Source: Cystobasidiopsis lactophilus (Eukaryota > Basidiomycota > Agaricostilbomycetes > Agaricostilbales > Chionosphaeraceae). Taken from it: a stretch of DNA of 64,000 bases. The stretch covers positions 992,001 to 1,056,000 of the forward strand of contig BCIO01000005.1 of the NCBI GenBank assembly GCA_001599975.1, in the 5' to 3' direction. Positions 10,316 to 22,290 of this stretch are shown one piece after another. Under the pieces are notes generated by a model. The model was not told where the DNA came from. It searched no databases and worked only from the letters and a program-made list of their open reading frames with translations. A program made the position numbers and the translations under genes. Numbering within the stretch: the first letter of the stretch is position 1; each line of letters opens with the position of its first letter.

Positions 10316-11345
10316 TCACGACTGAGACTTGGCTTGTTCTTCAGCATATTGACGTGCCATCTCTGTGCGATTGAGCGACATGAGGACTTGGATGTGCAGA
10401 GAGGAGAGAACGCCACCCACCGCAATCAATCGTCCGAACCACCTTGGCTGGGTTTCCTACCGCTACTGAGAACGGTGGGATATCCTTAGTGACCACTGAG
10501 CCTGCTCCGATAGTGCAGCCCTTTCCAATGGTCACGCCGCTGGGGACTTCATTTAGCATCTTCATGAGAGAACTCAGAATCGGCTCACGGGCAGACTATC
10601 ACACCTCCACCGAACCAACAATCTACAGTCACAATGAGTACAGTGATCCGAGAGAAAGATTGACAATGGAACTGACCTTCACCGATGTTCACTGGCTTGC
10701 CGAGCTCAGGACCCTCCAGCCCATTTCGTACTCCCGGATCAACAGGGTGAGTAGCGGCATAGACCGAGCAGTTAGGTCCAAATATGGTCCTGGAGCCGAT
10801 TGTGACTGGACACTGTGAAGGAAATTGACGGTCAGCCAGATTCCTCGCTTTGGGTCGAAGATAAGCTGCCCACAGTGTCTAGCGAAGTGAAGCCAGGGCC
10901 AAGATACACCTGGTCACCGAGATGTGTTTCCGTGCCGTAGTCGATAAAGAGTGGTGGAGACACACTGTCCACGAAAGTCAGGAGAGCAAACCGAAATCGG
11001 TTCGACGCGGCGCTCACAAGAGGAAATGCCGAAAGAGCTCGTCGTCCGCTTCCGGATCGTCCACTTGCGGAGGAGAGGGCTTGATGTCAGGGAAGACCTT
11101 GCGCAGATGGTCGACCTGCTTGCGGCGAGTGTCGAACTTGTGATTCTGGTTGTTCCACTCTGCGGATCGATAAGCGCGAACATTCAGCGCTGAGCGCTCG
11201 AAAGCAGCTAAATCCAGTCACCTTCGATAGCTTTGAAGCATTTCTGGCGCCTGACCTGCATCTGAGGAGGGAATGCCCAATAGAGCTCGCCTCGAAGCCG
11301 GCGCGCGTTGTTCTCTTCATGGTCCAGATCCCGAGGCCAATTCAT
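10316..11345 (-). CDS. sugar O-acetyltransferase (maltose/galactoside type)
   Basis: Acetyl-CoA-dependent acetyltransferase with a left-handed beta-helix. The N-terminal Mac domain reads [20 protein letters not shown], followed by [17 protein letters not shown]. The hexapeptide part includes [39 protein letters not shown] with the catalytic His in [34 protein letters not shown] and [12 protein letters not shown]. About 240 residues; five or more exons. The start ATG at 11345 ([13 protein letters not shown]) fits the family. The end depends on a last 58-nt intron, after which [11 protein letters not shown] and a stop at 10316 follow; without it the frame ends at 10341 with unrelated residues. 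The natural acceptor sugar in fungi is unknown. Confidence 0.87.
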
Positions 11346-11515
11346 GTCTAAGTAGGGCGCGCTTTAAGGCCAAACGATGCTGTCTAGGTGGTAGATGGAA
11401 GAGAGGAGGAGAAAGGCGGAGTAGCAGGCACGGGTCGCTTAGAATTGCTGGCTGGCGACTTGCCGCGCTGCAGAGAGCGCGTGAATTTGGGTGGCAAAAA
11501 AAATCCCGAGAGCAA

Positions 11516-12455
11516 TCACAGTTCCAGCAAGGCCTCAATGCCGCCCGCCAGTTTTATGGACCGCCTGATCTGGCCCTCTGTCCGCTGGAGCGGGTTGCCC
11601 TTGATATCCCTGACCATGGCCGAGATGTCGCCTTTGTGCTTGATGGCCAAGTCCTTCAACCACTGGCTTTCCCGGTCAGAGGCGAAACGGTGCTGTGCTG
11701 GACGTTGGTGAGCTGCCATCGCCTCCAGCTCTGTGCAAAGACCGCGTCGCAATCAGAGAGTGAATCTGACGAGGCAGCAGTCCAAACCCACCTTGGACGA
11801 CTTTCGTGGGCGGTAAAGTGGGCAGGGTAGGTATCCGCAAGCCTTCTCGGGTCTCGACCGGCATCGGAATGCCCTGGCGGCGGTCCATGCCTTGCTCCTC
11901 GTCCAGCTGGATCGGCTCGCCCACCGGCACGTCGTGCTCCTCGCCCTCGAACGGCTCTCCCCACGGCGTCCGCTCTTCGTCTTCCTCGTCCTCCTCCTCT
12001 GCCAAAGTCACCTTGACAATGTTGCCCTCCGCGTCCCTCTCGACCCGAGCGAAGCCCTTGGGGATCTTGTCACTGGCAGGAACCGCCGCCGAAGTGGAAG
12101 CCACCGGTGCTGCCTCGTCTTCCTCCTCTGCATCACGAGACTCGGCCTCTTCCCGCATTCGGTAGACTTGGGGCACGATGGGCAAGGGTTCCAGGCCGCC
12201 AGACATGCGCGGGTTGGTGGTGGCCATCAATCCCAATTTCGCATAACTTTTGGCCACACTTCAGCCTCTCGAAACCATGAAAGTGCAACGGAAAGAAGCT
12301 CACTTTTGTCGCACCGTCTTGGTCTTGTCCCAATTCTTGACGATGGGCAAGGGGCCTTGGACGGTGACTTTTTTCTGATTCTTTTGAGAGCGCTTGCTCT
12401 GCGAGTTGGTCTTGGACGAGGACTTGAGCTTGCGCCTCTGTCTTGGGTTGGCCAT
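11516..12455 (-). CDS. NOP16: NOP16, 60S ribosome biogenesis factor
   Basis: Nucleolar protein of 66S pre-ribosomal particles. The N-terminus MANPRQRRKLKSSSKTN is basic with repeated Lys/Ser/Gln, then PLPIVKNWDKTKTVRQ, an intron, SYAKLGLMATTNPRMSGG, PLPIVPQVYRM, a long acidic centre rich in Glu/Asp, GFARVERDAEGNIVKVTL, PWGEP, and the conserved C-terminus RESQWLKDLAIKHKGDISAM, NPLQRTEGQIRRSI. About 235 residues in three exons, normal for the family. In the centre an acidic run of Glu/Asp is longer than in yeast. The gene is head-to-head with pyruvate dehydrogenase E1 alpha, with 155 bp between start codons, so the two probably share a promoter region. Confidence 0.92.
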
Positions 12456-12610
12456 TTTGAAACGATGAAAGAAATGTGAAGTGAGAGCTCGTTGATGCGA
12501 AGTGAAAGATTTTTGAGGAGTGCGGGCTCGAGTGCACCACAAGTGCAAAAGTGCCTTCGGGCCAGAGGGAGTTCCGCAGAGCTTCGCAGGTTTTGCGCTA
12601 TCCAAGAGCG

Positions 12611-14553
12611 ATGGCAGCTCTGATCAGCTCCAAAAATGCTCTGGCGGCGTCCAGCAGCTCAGCAAGGGTGAGCAGCCCAAATCGCCGGGCAATTCCAACG
12701 CCCAGCGAGCTCAAATTGACCTTGCCCCAAACACAGCTCGCCTCGTCCTCTTTGACGACAAAGCGCTTCCTCGAGACCGGCGCGCTCTCCCACACCGAGT
12801 TTGACCCGTCCACCATCCCATCCAGCAGCACCGAGCTCTTCACAGTGTGAGCCGCGATTCCTGGCGCGCATCGCAATTCGGGATTGACAAGCCGTCATGT
12901 TTGCTTTTGCAGTCCTCTCAAGCCCGAATCCTTCCACGCTCACCGCTGCGATGGCCCGGAGCCCTCGGCGCAGGTGTCCAAGGATGACCTGATTTGGATG
13001 TAGGCGGCTCGTCCACTTCGATGCAAGTTGGCATAAGTTGATATCTTGCTTGCAGGTACAAAAACATGGTCCAGATGCGACGTGCGTTTGATCCTTGCCC
13101 AAGACACTAGAAGAACAGTCTGACGATATTCTGGAATCCGCACAGGCATGGAGCAAGCGGCCGATGCGCTCTACAAGCAAAAGCTCATTCGCGGGTTCTG
13201 TCATTTGGCCATCGGCCAGGAAGCCGTCTCGGTCGGCATGGAGTCCGCCTTGGTCAAGGACGACAAGGTCATCACTGCTTACCGCTGCCACCCATTCGCC
13301 GTCATGAGGGGCGGCACCATCAAGGGCGTCATCGCCGAGCTGCTCGGCCGCCAGGATGGCATGTCCCACGGCAAGGGCGGGTCCATGTGCGTTTGGTTGC
13401 CTCCTTTTAAGCTATTATCAGGTGCTTATCACTATAGTGGCCGTTGCACAGGCACATCTTCACCAAATCCTTCTTCGTGAGGCTTTGAGCGCCATATCCC
13501 ATCAGAGATTTCAATCTCATGCGAATCTTCACAGGGCGGCAACGGCATTGTCGGCGCTCAAGTTCCCGTTGGCGCAGGCCTCGCTTTTGCCCAAAAGTAC
13601 CTCAAGGAGGCAGATAGGCAGTGAGTGGAGGTTGCGATTTAACATAACCATTAAAGCTCATAGCGTCGTTCTTTCCCTCGCTCGCAGCGCGACGTTCGCC
13701 ATGTACGGTGATGGCGCTTCCAACCAAGGCCAAGTCTTCGAGGCATTCAACATGGCCAAGCTCTGGTCTCTGCCCTGCGTCTTCGTGTGCGAGAACAACA
13801 AGTACGGCATGGGCACGCCCGCCGAACGCTCCTCCTCCAACACCGCCTACTTCACCCGCGGCGACCTCATCCCCGGCGTCCAGATCAACGCCATGGATAT
13901 CCTCGCCGTCCGAAAGGGCATCCAGTACGCCAAAGAATGGACCGCGGCTGGCAAGGGACCCATGCTCTTGGAGATGGTCACCTACCGCTACGGCGGCCAC
14001 TCCATGTCCGACCCCGGCACCACCTACCGAACCCGAGAGGAGATCCAAAAGATGCGCTCGTGAGTTGCCTGAGCTCCTACCTTCGCGCCTTCTTCGGCGC
14101 TGAAAGTTTTCGGCGATCACAGAACGAGCGACCCCATCACCGGCCTGAAGACGCGCATCATCGACTGGAACATTCTGTCTGAGCAGGACCTCAAGCAGTT
14201 GGACAAGGAGGCCCGCGACGAGGTCGACAAGCAGGTCGAGGAGGCCAAGAAAAGCCCCGAGCCCGACCCGGCCAAGGACATGTGGACAGGTGAGCTGCGC
14301 TCTCCCTATATCTTTCCGGGGAAAATTACTGAGAAGGCGGTTGCGACAGACGTTTACTTTGCTGGCACTGCGTAAAGCTTGCTTTTTGTTCTTCGTGTGA
14401 CACTTAACTGACGCCGAGTCTTCTTGCAGACCGGAATACCTGCGCGGCAGAGAGCGCGAAGAGGTCCACTATTACCCGCCAGAGGCGCAAGCGGGCGCCA
14501 ACACCGACCTCCTTAAGACGCAGCACGGGTTGGGGCAGCAGATCGCTCCTTAA
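12611..14553 (+). CDS. PDA1: pyruvate dehydrogenase E1 alpha subunit
   Basis: Mitochondrial matrix thiamine-diphosphate enzyme subunit of the pyruvate dehydrogenase complex. The N-terminal 35 residues after [14 protein letters not shown] are Ser/Ala/Arg-rich, a mitochondrial presequence. Then [67 protein letters not shown], the thiamine motif [20 protein letters not shown] ending in [10 protein letters not shown], and the regulatory loop [20 protein letters not shown] that carries the phosphorylation serines in this family. A 25-nt micro-exon (13452-13476) encodes HIFTKSFF. The C-terminus ends [13 protein letters not shown]...QIAP. Eight or so exons. The ATG at 12611 is chosen because upstream sequence has no ATG in frame. 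Confidence 0.95.
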
Positions 14554-15178
14554 TTTTCTTGCGCTCCCACACGCCACTCGCTTCCTTAATTTTGCAAAAC
14601 GAACCATCTTTAGAGAGAAACCACTTCCTGTGCTCGCTTGAGAGCTTGCCTGATTGAGAACTTGCCGGTTGAGCCCGCACGACAACTTATTTGCCGCGAC
14701 AAGGGATTTCATTGAATGCCCCGCGCTCGAGAGGACAACCCTTTGCTCTCGTGAGACTGGCTGTTCTTCGACTGAGATGTCGTCGCTGCCCGCATCTGCG
14801 CCTCTGTCTCGCCACTGCCTTCTGCCAAAATTGCCTGCAGCCCGATGCTTTGACCGTTTTGTGGCTTTTAGACCAATATTCGACTACATGGACTTGTGAA
14901 TTCTTTGCCTTGACTCAGAAGAAGGTCTTCGAGGACACGCACAGCCTTCCGTTCGTGGCAAAGTCGGGCAAATCGCCTGTTGGGCTGCGACCTTGTCATC
15001 ACGGCTCAACGATCTGTTAGACTTATGACCACAAGCTCCAAATGCCTGAAGCCTCGCCCAATATTGAAGCTGGCAGAAGACCGGCAGCTGGGGTTGCCCC
15101 AGATGCAAACAATAGAGTCAGTCCATCGGTTCTGTTCGTTTGCGTTGTTGTGGAAGTTCTGACAGATCGTCTTGAAAA
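14554..15178. other. intergenic, nothing recognised
   Basis: About 625 bases between two plus-strand genes. It holds the E1 alpha 3' end and the promoter and leader of the gene at 15179. Short open frames on both strands overlap each other and show no motif. Confidence 0.4.
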
Positions 15179-17629
15179 ATGAAGCATTATGGCAATAGTC
15201 CGACACCGCTGGAGCAACAGCGAGGCGCACGTCCGACGATGCCGCCCCCGGCGCCGGAGGGAGCCGCCCGCCGACCTGCGCCTCAGCTCCCTGTGCCAGG
15301 TCCACTTGCCAGACCCCTGGAAGGCAACCGTTATGGCCTCAACGCGCGAGGAGACCCTATTCCCCCGGTGGCCCGACCAACTGGTGGGCAGGGAGCACAG
15401 CCACACCTAGGGGCCGACCGGTTGCCTCTCTTTGACCATCAAGGACGGCCTCTTGGGCCAACCGAATACCCTCGCGCCCCGTTTCCGGGTCTTCCAGGCA
15501 TGGACCGCCGCGCCGAAGACGGTGATCGAAATGGCAAGTTGCCACCGAACCCAAGCCCGGCACCTCGAGAGAGGAGGCACGAAGAGCTCGGCAGGTTGAA
15601 CGACCGGAGAGGAGATGTAGCTTCTCCGAATGCTCTTGGGGCTGCCAGAGATGGCCAGCCTGCCCAGCCTCACCATTTCAGGCAGTCGCCACCCGTCGAC
15701 CCAGCGGCAGCTCTCGGTCGAGAAAACTTGCAGCCACCTCAATGGGAACGAGATCGACGAGAGCCTCGAGAAGCTCCTGTCGAGCGTCGTTCAGAGATGG
15801 CCCGAGAGGCACGTCTGCGGAGAGACTCTGTCCACGACCGGCTCCACGACCACGACCGCGACCACGTCCACGACCACGACCGAGACGACCAACATCAGCC
15901 TGGTCGCCGACCAATGGACCCAGAACTTCGTGAAGCCGCAGATGGGTATGGCCATGAACGTGAACAGGACCCTGCCAGAGCTCAACTTCACGATGGCCGC
16001 TCCCTGCTCTATCATCCGAATGTTCGAAATTTGCATCGTCGGCTACCATCGAATCCCGGTCCTCATGACGGTGAAAGAGATGATGTCGACCGTCGTGCAC
16101 GCCCCGAGGGCACGCACGATGTCTCTCCGAACGCTCAACCTCAAGTCGAAGCCGATGCCCGCCACAAGCGCCGGGATCAAGGTCCCCTTGCGGGACGCAA
16201 GAACTCAAAGAACAGAGACGAAGGTGCTGAGGCTAGAGACGGCAAGGATGGACCTCAGCATCCGGAGAAAACTGCGCAGGTTGACCTCCCTCTCGCACAA
16301 GCAATCGCCGAACACCTTCGTCACCTCGAAAATGAACGCAGAGAGCAGCGTCTCAAACAAGAGCAAGAAGCAAAAGAGGCCAAAAAGAAGGAAGAAGAGA
16401 GGCTTGCGGAGCTCAAAGCAAAAGAAGATTTGGCAAAGATAGCGGCGGACAAGAAAGCGGCGGCCGCAGCTGCCCGAAAAGCTCGAAAAGAGATGGAGTC
16501 TAACGCAAGACCTTCGGCCTCTCCACCTCAGAAGTCGCAGAGGTCGGTTCCTCGTCCTACTCCAAATCCTGTGAAAGCCGCCACTCCAGCACCCAAGCTC
16601 CCGCCTTTCGCGGCGGATGATATGGCTCTCATGGCTCATCGCCGCCAACAAGTAATGATGCACAATCCTCTTGGAATCGCCGCCTATCAACGAGCACCGT
16701 TGGCCGGTTATCAACGAACACCACGCCAGGCGTATCGACCACTTGGCTTGGCACCTGCCCTTGGACCAGGCATTCGGAATGCGCTTGCTTCCCCCGCCTG
16801 GAACCCGGGAATGGCAGGCCCAGCAGGTTTTCACGGCGCGGCGGCAGGCTTCTATGGCGCAGGTCAAGGGTATGCCGGGTGAGTGAGGTTGTTCTTGCAT
16901 GTAGGGCTGCCCTGATACCAACTTGCAGTGGTTCTCCTACGCCCATGATGGCACCGACTGCCCCAATGGCCTCACCTATGGGTCCGATGCCCGAGCAGGC
17001 CATGTTCGGCGGAGCTCCCGGTGGCATGCAAGCCTACCCGAATGCAGGTTACCCGAATGCAGGCTACGATGGAGGTTACAGCAATGACAATTACGCTGGC
17101 AATGCCACGATGGCACAGCCGACACTCCAAGCACCGTGGGTGTCGAACCGTGTCTTTGAAAGGTCGGCGCTAAATTCAGTTCGCGAACAGCAACTTCCCC
17201 GACCCAGGTGGCCCTACTGAAGAGATATCATTTGAGGGAGGGGTCGAGCGCCCAAGGAGTCATACTCCTCAGCCCGCGTTCGTTATTTTTCTGCCTTGTT
17301 GATTTCTCAGCTTAAATTGAAGGAGCAGACCGCCCACAGCTGCTGCAGCTCCGCAAGTTATTCCTCCCTCCAGAACTGTTGTACTGTGAGCCTCCTGTTC
17401 CCACTTGCTCTGGACAATCCTCATGCAGGGTTCGGAAAGGCCTGCCCACGGTGGCGCCGCCGGCCACGCAGCTCGCTCATCGCGCCCTGCCCTCGTCCGA
17501 TCGGCCTCTGACTCGATGCTTTGTCCTGGAATCGTCAAAGCCGAAGAGTGGGTTGCCAAAGAGGTGGACAAGGCTGAAGACGCGGTCGAAGGCGCATTGA
17601 AGAGGGCCGCAAACGCCTTCCTTGAGTGA
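15179..17629 (+). CDS. long disordered His/Asp/Arg-rich coiled-coil protein
   Basis: Not recognised. Exon 1 (15179-16879) encodes about 565 residues: a Pro/Arg/Gly-rich start, then a charged segment with a striking alternating His-Asp/Arg-Asp stretch (about residues 220-235, HDHDRDHVHDHDRDD), a long Arg/Asp/Pro-rich region, a strong Glu/Lys/Ala coiled coil (about residues 365-440), and a Pro/Ala/Tyr/Gly-rich C-terminal part with MAPTAPMASPMGPMP and a tandem PNAGY repeat (17037-17064). Downstream I splice three further exons, about 17198-17279, 17332-17379 and 17423-17629. They keep frame and end in a basic-acidic amphipathic helix, VKAEEWVAKEVDKAEDAVEG. A shorter reading would stop at 17218; the longer one is preferred because the splice sites and phases agree. 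It may be an RNP or cytoskeletal scaffold, but nothing in it names a function. Confidence 0.7.
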
Positions 17630-17749
17630 TGTCATCATTGGGCTCCTCTGGCTTTTGGAGTTTCTTTCTTTCCCGCCCAACCAACTCTCCTAGAAATTAA
17701 AGTAGGTTTCTACTGGCACACCATCGAGCTGGAGCTGACCCTGTCAAAG

Positions 17750-18945
17750 ATGGCCGCTCCCGGAATTAATTTGGACAATGTTCGCCCTGAGCACATTCCA
17801 GCGCATGCTCCTGCCATCTCCAACCCTACTCTCGAGCACCCAACCCTCGAGCGAGGCGTGAGCGACCTGGGATCGGGAGCCATCTCGAGCAGCATTCGCC
17901 CTGGAGCCCTCGCCTCCACTTTGGGCACCGAGTACGTGTCGAGAACCCCCGCCTATGTCATTGTCGTTGAATTTTGTATACGCAGGCCTAAGCATTCTTC
18001 TCCTCTCGCCGACAAGGAGCCCTTGACCTCCTCTGCCGCCAGCGACCTTGGCTCGCAGGCTTTCGGCGGCAACTTCCCCAAGGACAACCTGGGCGCGCAA
18101 GTTTTGCCCAATGCCAGCGTACCTTTCTCTGGCCACGCTCAACCCCTCGCTGCCACCAAGCCCGATGCTACCGTGCAGACCACCAACGCTTCCACCGAAA
18201 AGGCGCCGGCGTCGACCACCAGTCCGGTTCACACCACTTCCGGCCACCCTGACCCCATCACCAACTTGATCACCGCCGTCGCCGGAGTGGTCCTCACTGC
18301 ACCTGTGGCTGCTGCCGAGGTCGTGCACGGCCATGCGTCGAACGCCGCTGCTACTGTGCAGCAGAAGGCCAACGAGCAAGGCATCACCGGCGTGGCTACT
18401 TCTGCTCAGCAGACTATCAGCAACTTGGCCACTCAAGTAAGCCTGACGATGCTGCGGGGTAAATTGAGGCTGATGATTATGCTGTCATCTAGGCGCAGCC
18501 TTACGTCGCGAAGGCGCAGGAGACTGTCCAGCCTTATGTGGCTAAAGCGGGCGAGGCTGTTTCGGGTGCCGCGTCGTCGGCTCAGGAGCGTATCAATACC
18601 ACTCGTAAGTTATGCTTTGACTTTCTGCGAGTAACCCCGTTGAGAATCGATCCAGGCGATCCCAATGCGCCCGCCTTGAGCGAGACTGTGTCAAGCTATG
18701 CATCTTCGGCCTCTACTACCGCCCAGTCGTACCTCACGTCGGCCACCGAGTCTGTGAAGGCGCTTGGCGAGAAGGTTGGCTTGGTCTCGCCGACAACTCA
18801 CACCACCGACGCCACCTTGCACGAGGCGGACAGCGCCATCAAGACGGACAGTGCCATCAAGACTGGCCCAGCTGCCCATGACGTCCAGGCCCCCGTCCTG
18901 TCCGCCCACAAGGTTGACGCCGACAAGACCTTCGCTCCCCTCTGA
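17750..18945 (+). CDS. LEA-like amphipathic Ala/Ser/Thr-rich protein
   Basis: Not firmly recognised. About 340 residues in four exons. The start has two short NPTLEHPTLERG-like units. After that come SPLADKEPLTSSAASDLGSQ and a Thr/Pro-rich linker, then one hydrophobic stretch, ITNLITAVAGVVLTAPVAAA, followed by helical repeats of the late-embryogenesis or perilipin kind: HASNAAATVQQKANEQG, AQPYVAKAQETVQPYVAKA, SAASSAQERINTT-like and SYASSASTTAQSYLTSATES. The C-terminus repeats DSAIKTDSAIKT and ends with DADKTFAPL. Such 11-residue amphipathic repeats bind membranes or lipid droplets or protect against desiccation in known families. The single hydrophobic segment flanked by helices suggests an organelle-surface protein. 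This is inference from composition only. Confidence 0.7.
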
Positions 18946-19182
18946 ACACCATTTCAAGTGAAGCTCGCATTTTCCTTGACGAACCGATACACGCCGCCAT
19001 TGTTTCCCCTTGTACATAGCATTTTGGAACGAGCCGAGGGCAAATTGTGAATTCAATGACACGACTTTTAACATCTGCTTCGAAAGACACAAAGCCCATT
19101 TTTGCCACAGCCTGCGATGATAAATTGAAGAAAGTCGTGCGAGGTCGTTTGCGAGCGCGTGAAGAAAGTCGTGTGAAGGCCA

Positions 19183-20666
19183 TCAGGTCGCCGGCGGCGG
19201 TGGAGAGCCGGTCGAGGCGCCGCGGAGGCCGAGGATCTCCATCCTGTCCCTCTCCGCGCTGAGGTACCACGCCAGCCAGTGCTTCGGGGTTTTTCGGTTG
19301 ATGTATGTTTCGCCGCACTCGTCGTATTCGCCCTGGAGGATTTTGGGGACGAGGAAGTCGGCATCTTTGGGGTGGACAATGAAGCCTCTGCGAAGCTCGA
19401 ACCCAAGTCAGAAACAGACATGTCTTTCAGGCCTGCGAAGAACTCACTTGACGGATCGGGGTGCGACAATGTCAATGTCCGCCTTGGTGATGCCCTTGTC
19501 GCCCTTGCCCGCCCGCCTCCGCCTCTCGTACGCCGGTCTGCCAGGCAAGCGCTCCAGATGCGCCCAATCCCCCCCGCTGTACAGCCCGTGCGCGTCGAAC
19601 TCGAAGCCGCTCCTCTTCTGGTAGGTCTCGATCAGGCGCTGCAGCGTGTTCTTTTTGTTGGTCGGCAAAGTGGTGTGCAGGGCCGAGGTTGGGTGGCGGC
19701 TGAGGATGATGATGCGGGCGCAGTCGCCAAAAGCAGCCTGGAGTGGAGGTGGTGGCTCTTCGACCGGTGATTGAGGCTTCGGGCCGCGAAGCTTTCGTTT
19801 GAGCTTGCCCAATTTGGACGACGAAGCCGGGCTGGTGGCCTCGTCGATGCTCGGAGCCTTGGAGCTCGAGGAGCTGGCCTCCGGTTGCTCCTCGTCTTCT
19901 TCATGCAAGGTGGCGCTGGTGTTGAGCTTGGGGGATTCGGGTGGCAAGCTGGTGCCGACGGTGGAGGGAGACGAGGCCGAGGAGAAGCTGGAGAAGGTGC
20001 GATGGATGGTGCCGCCCGAGCTGACGGTGGACGCCTTGGCAAATGGAATGGAGCCAGAGAGGGCCTCTTTGCGGTGGAATTGAGCCGTGGTGCTCAAAAG
20101 CTTGTCCGCGGGCGGAATCTCCGAGAGCTCATACTGCCAGAAGGCGGGCCAGGGCTTGGCTGCCATGGCAGGCCACACGCGCTGGATGATGCTGGCCATC
20201 TCCTGGTCGGACTGCATGGTGTCCGAGTCGAGGATGACGGCGTCCAGGCCATTGAAAGCGCAGCAAGCCTGATAAACCGTTTCGGCCGAGGCCGAGTGGT
20301 ACGTGGCTTCACAAGCGGGCTGGGTTTCCAGCAGCGTCTGGTGGAACTGATATGCCTGGAAGACTTGCTGGGCTGGCGAGGGCGATGACGCCGCATTTGG
20401 CGCTAAATCTGGCACCTCGCTGGATTCCTCGGAGTGCAAGGTGGTGCTCCCTTCTGGCCAGTCTGCTGGGGGCTCTGGGGGCGAGGCGTCGGTCTGGGCG
20501 ACCGCAAACCTGCAGCCTTGCTGGGATTGCAAGAGCGATGTCAGATCTGTACGGCGGGCGAGATTCCGGAGATCAATAAATTTTTGGGCGGGAAGTGCGG
20601 AAGCAATTGATGCTCACATTCGGCTTTGAGCCCTCCCAAGAAGAAGGCGGGCGCCTTGTGGGCCAT
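19183..20666 (-). CDS. unrecognised protein of about 450 residues
   Basis: Not recognised. A short first exon encodes MAHKAPAFFLGGLKAE, spliced to YLTSLLQSQQGCRFAVAQ; the main exon is about 1.1 kb and a final exon encodes the C-terminus. The N-terminal half looks globular (QQVFQAYQFHQTLLE; LDAVILDSDTMQSDQEMAS; IIQRVWPAMAAKPWPAFWQY). A Ser/Pro/Glu-rich disordered middle of about 100 residues follows, ending in basic LGKLKRKLRGP. The C-terminal half is globular again (AFGDCARIIILSRHP; LQRLIETYQKRSGFEFDAHG; the last exon KDADFLVPKILQGEYDECG, KTPKHWLAWYLSAERDRMEI). The two-part layout with a predicted mononucleotide-like motif ILSRHPTS is suggestive of a nucleotide or phosphate enzyme, but no family was identified. 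Convergent with the gene at 17750. Confidence 0.75.
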
Positions 20667-21279
20667 CGTGTCTCTCGACGTCGGAGTTCGCTTGGGGCAG
20701 GTGGTGGACGTGAACAGAGAAAACAGAAGGAGGGAGGTCGGACGGAAACCGTTGGATGAAGCGTCGCCCTGCGTGTCAGGCTATACAGTCAATGGCAGGA
20801 AGGCGTGCCGGGAAAGCGTATAGCTGTCTCTTGAAACAGCCTGGCTGGTGTGAGGGTGGGCATCGACGTAACGGAGCAAGTCCGAGGAGAGAGCTTGCAG
20901 TTGACAAGCGGCCGCAAATCTCCTCGACGCGTGGGTGCACGCGCCGCAGTTCCCAATAATTCCCCGGGAACTGTGTGGGAACCCGCCTCTGTGGGCGCAA
21001 AACAACAAAACAAATGCTCTTCAGAGCTCGACCAACGCTCGACTCGCCCCTTGTACCTCAGCGTCGACGACACCCAGGCCGGCCCTGCCCACAGACACTC
21101 ATTTGACCGCAACCCCCTCGTTTACGGCACTGCCCACCCTCAATTTTTGTTCATTGTTCGCTGCGCCTGCGCCGGGATTCACGCCACGATGGGCTTCAGC
21201 GTTCCTGTCTTGCGTCTCCGGTGCGCTTGGCCTGTGTGTTGATGATGGAGCAACAAGCTGAAAGGGGGAACCGCGCAGG
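20667..21279. other. divergent promoter region
   Basis: Lies between the start codons of two divergent genes (minus at 20666, plus at 21280). Open frames here overlap and show no domain. The last 90 bases before 21280 are rich in C and T. It should hold both promoters and leaders. Confidence 0.45.
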
Positions 21280-22290
21280 ATGTGGAGCTACTCGACCTTG
21301 CTGCTCGCGACCTTGGTCGAACTCGTCGTCTCGGCCTCGGTCCTCGGCTGGTCCTTGCAAGTCTACCGTGGCAACTACATCAAGTCAAACCCTCAGCTGC
21401 TCGGGTGCGTCCACCTTGCGGCCCTCAGGGGTGCTGGCCCCCAACAGCGGAAGGAGCTGACGTGCTTTCCATCTTGGCACAGCTGCTCGGCGGTCACCCT
21501 CCTCCTCTTCTTGTAGGTCGAAATCGTCCTGATCAGAGGCTGTGTCTGATTGATGGGACTACTCCTCTTCCTACAGCATCGTCTTCGCCGACAAGCTGCG
21601 GGAAAGAATACCGGTGGGTGGCCGCTCACCACTTTTGAAGTTGACTTGCTTCTGATCGTTGGAGGGGCCACACAGATATGGCTGGAGCTCGCCTGCATTG
21701 CGACCATGTTCACTCTTTGGGGCATCTCATTAGCAAGGTGCGTCGGCGACCCACACCATCATCTCTTTATCGATGTTAATGTTTCCGTACTGCGCACAGA
21801 CTCTACATTGCGACTCCCGGGCTCTTGTCCTCCTGCGGCGGTTTTCTGGTCTGCAAAGGTGCGCTTCGACCTCTTCATATTCCAAGATTGCGATCTCAAA
21901 GCGAAAGTAGGCTGGATCGCAATGCTCTGGTGCGCCACATCTTGACTTCTCCCCTCTCAAGCTTTCCTAGCTCACAAGTGAATTCTCAGCTTCGCTTGGC
22001 TGGCTGTCGGCTGCCTCGGGACCGTCTTCTGCGACCTGTTCATCGCCTCGCTCTACATGCACTACAAGCACAAGGAGCCCAAGACCTGGTACACCTACGC
22101 CGGGCGGGTGCAGTGGCGCAAGCGGGACTGGCTCAACCGGATGTCGATGCGCCAGATGGAGGCCGAGCGGACGCCCCAGATCGGCGCCTACAGCCCCTCG
22201 CTCTCCAACGACCGGGAAATGTTCGAGCGCCCGTCCAGCTCCTCCGCCTTCCAGCAACAGCAGCAGCCACAACCGCACTATGTCCTCTGA
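21280..22290 (+). CDS. four-helix membrane protein, MARVEL-like
   Basis: About 200 residues in six or seven small exons. Four hydrophobic segments can be read: STLLLATLVELVVSASVLGW; SAVTLLLFLIVFADKL; ELACIATMFTLWGISLA; and AWLAVGCLGTVFCDLFIAS, with short hydrophilic loops. After the fourth helix comes a long cytosolic tail (YMHYKHKEPKTWYTY; RKRDWLNRMSMRQMEAER; then Ser/Gln-rich to the end). The arrangement of short N-terminus, four helices and charged tail is like fungal MARVEL-domain proteins of the plasma membrane and eisosome region. The small exons make exact joins around 21404-21520 uncertain. Confidence 0.72.

Noticed and set aside
15630-16442. 270-codon overlapping plus frame inside the 15179 gene
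   Set aside because: Product of biased composition; no start context, splice sites or motif, and the main frame carries the coiled coil and repeats.
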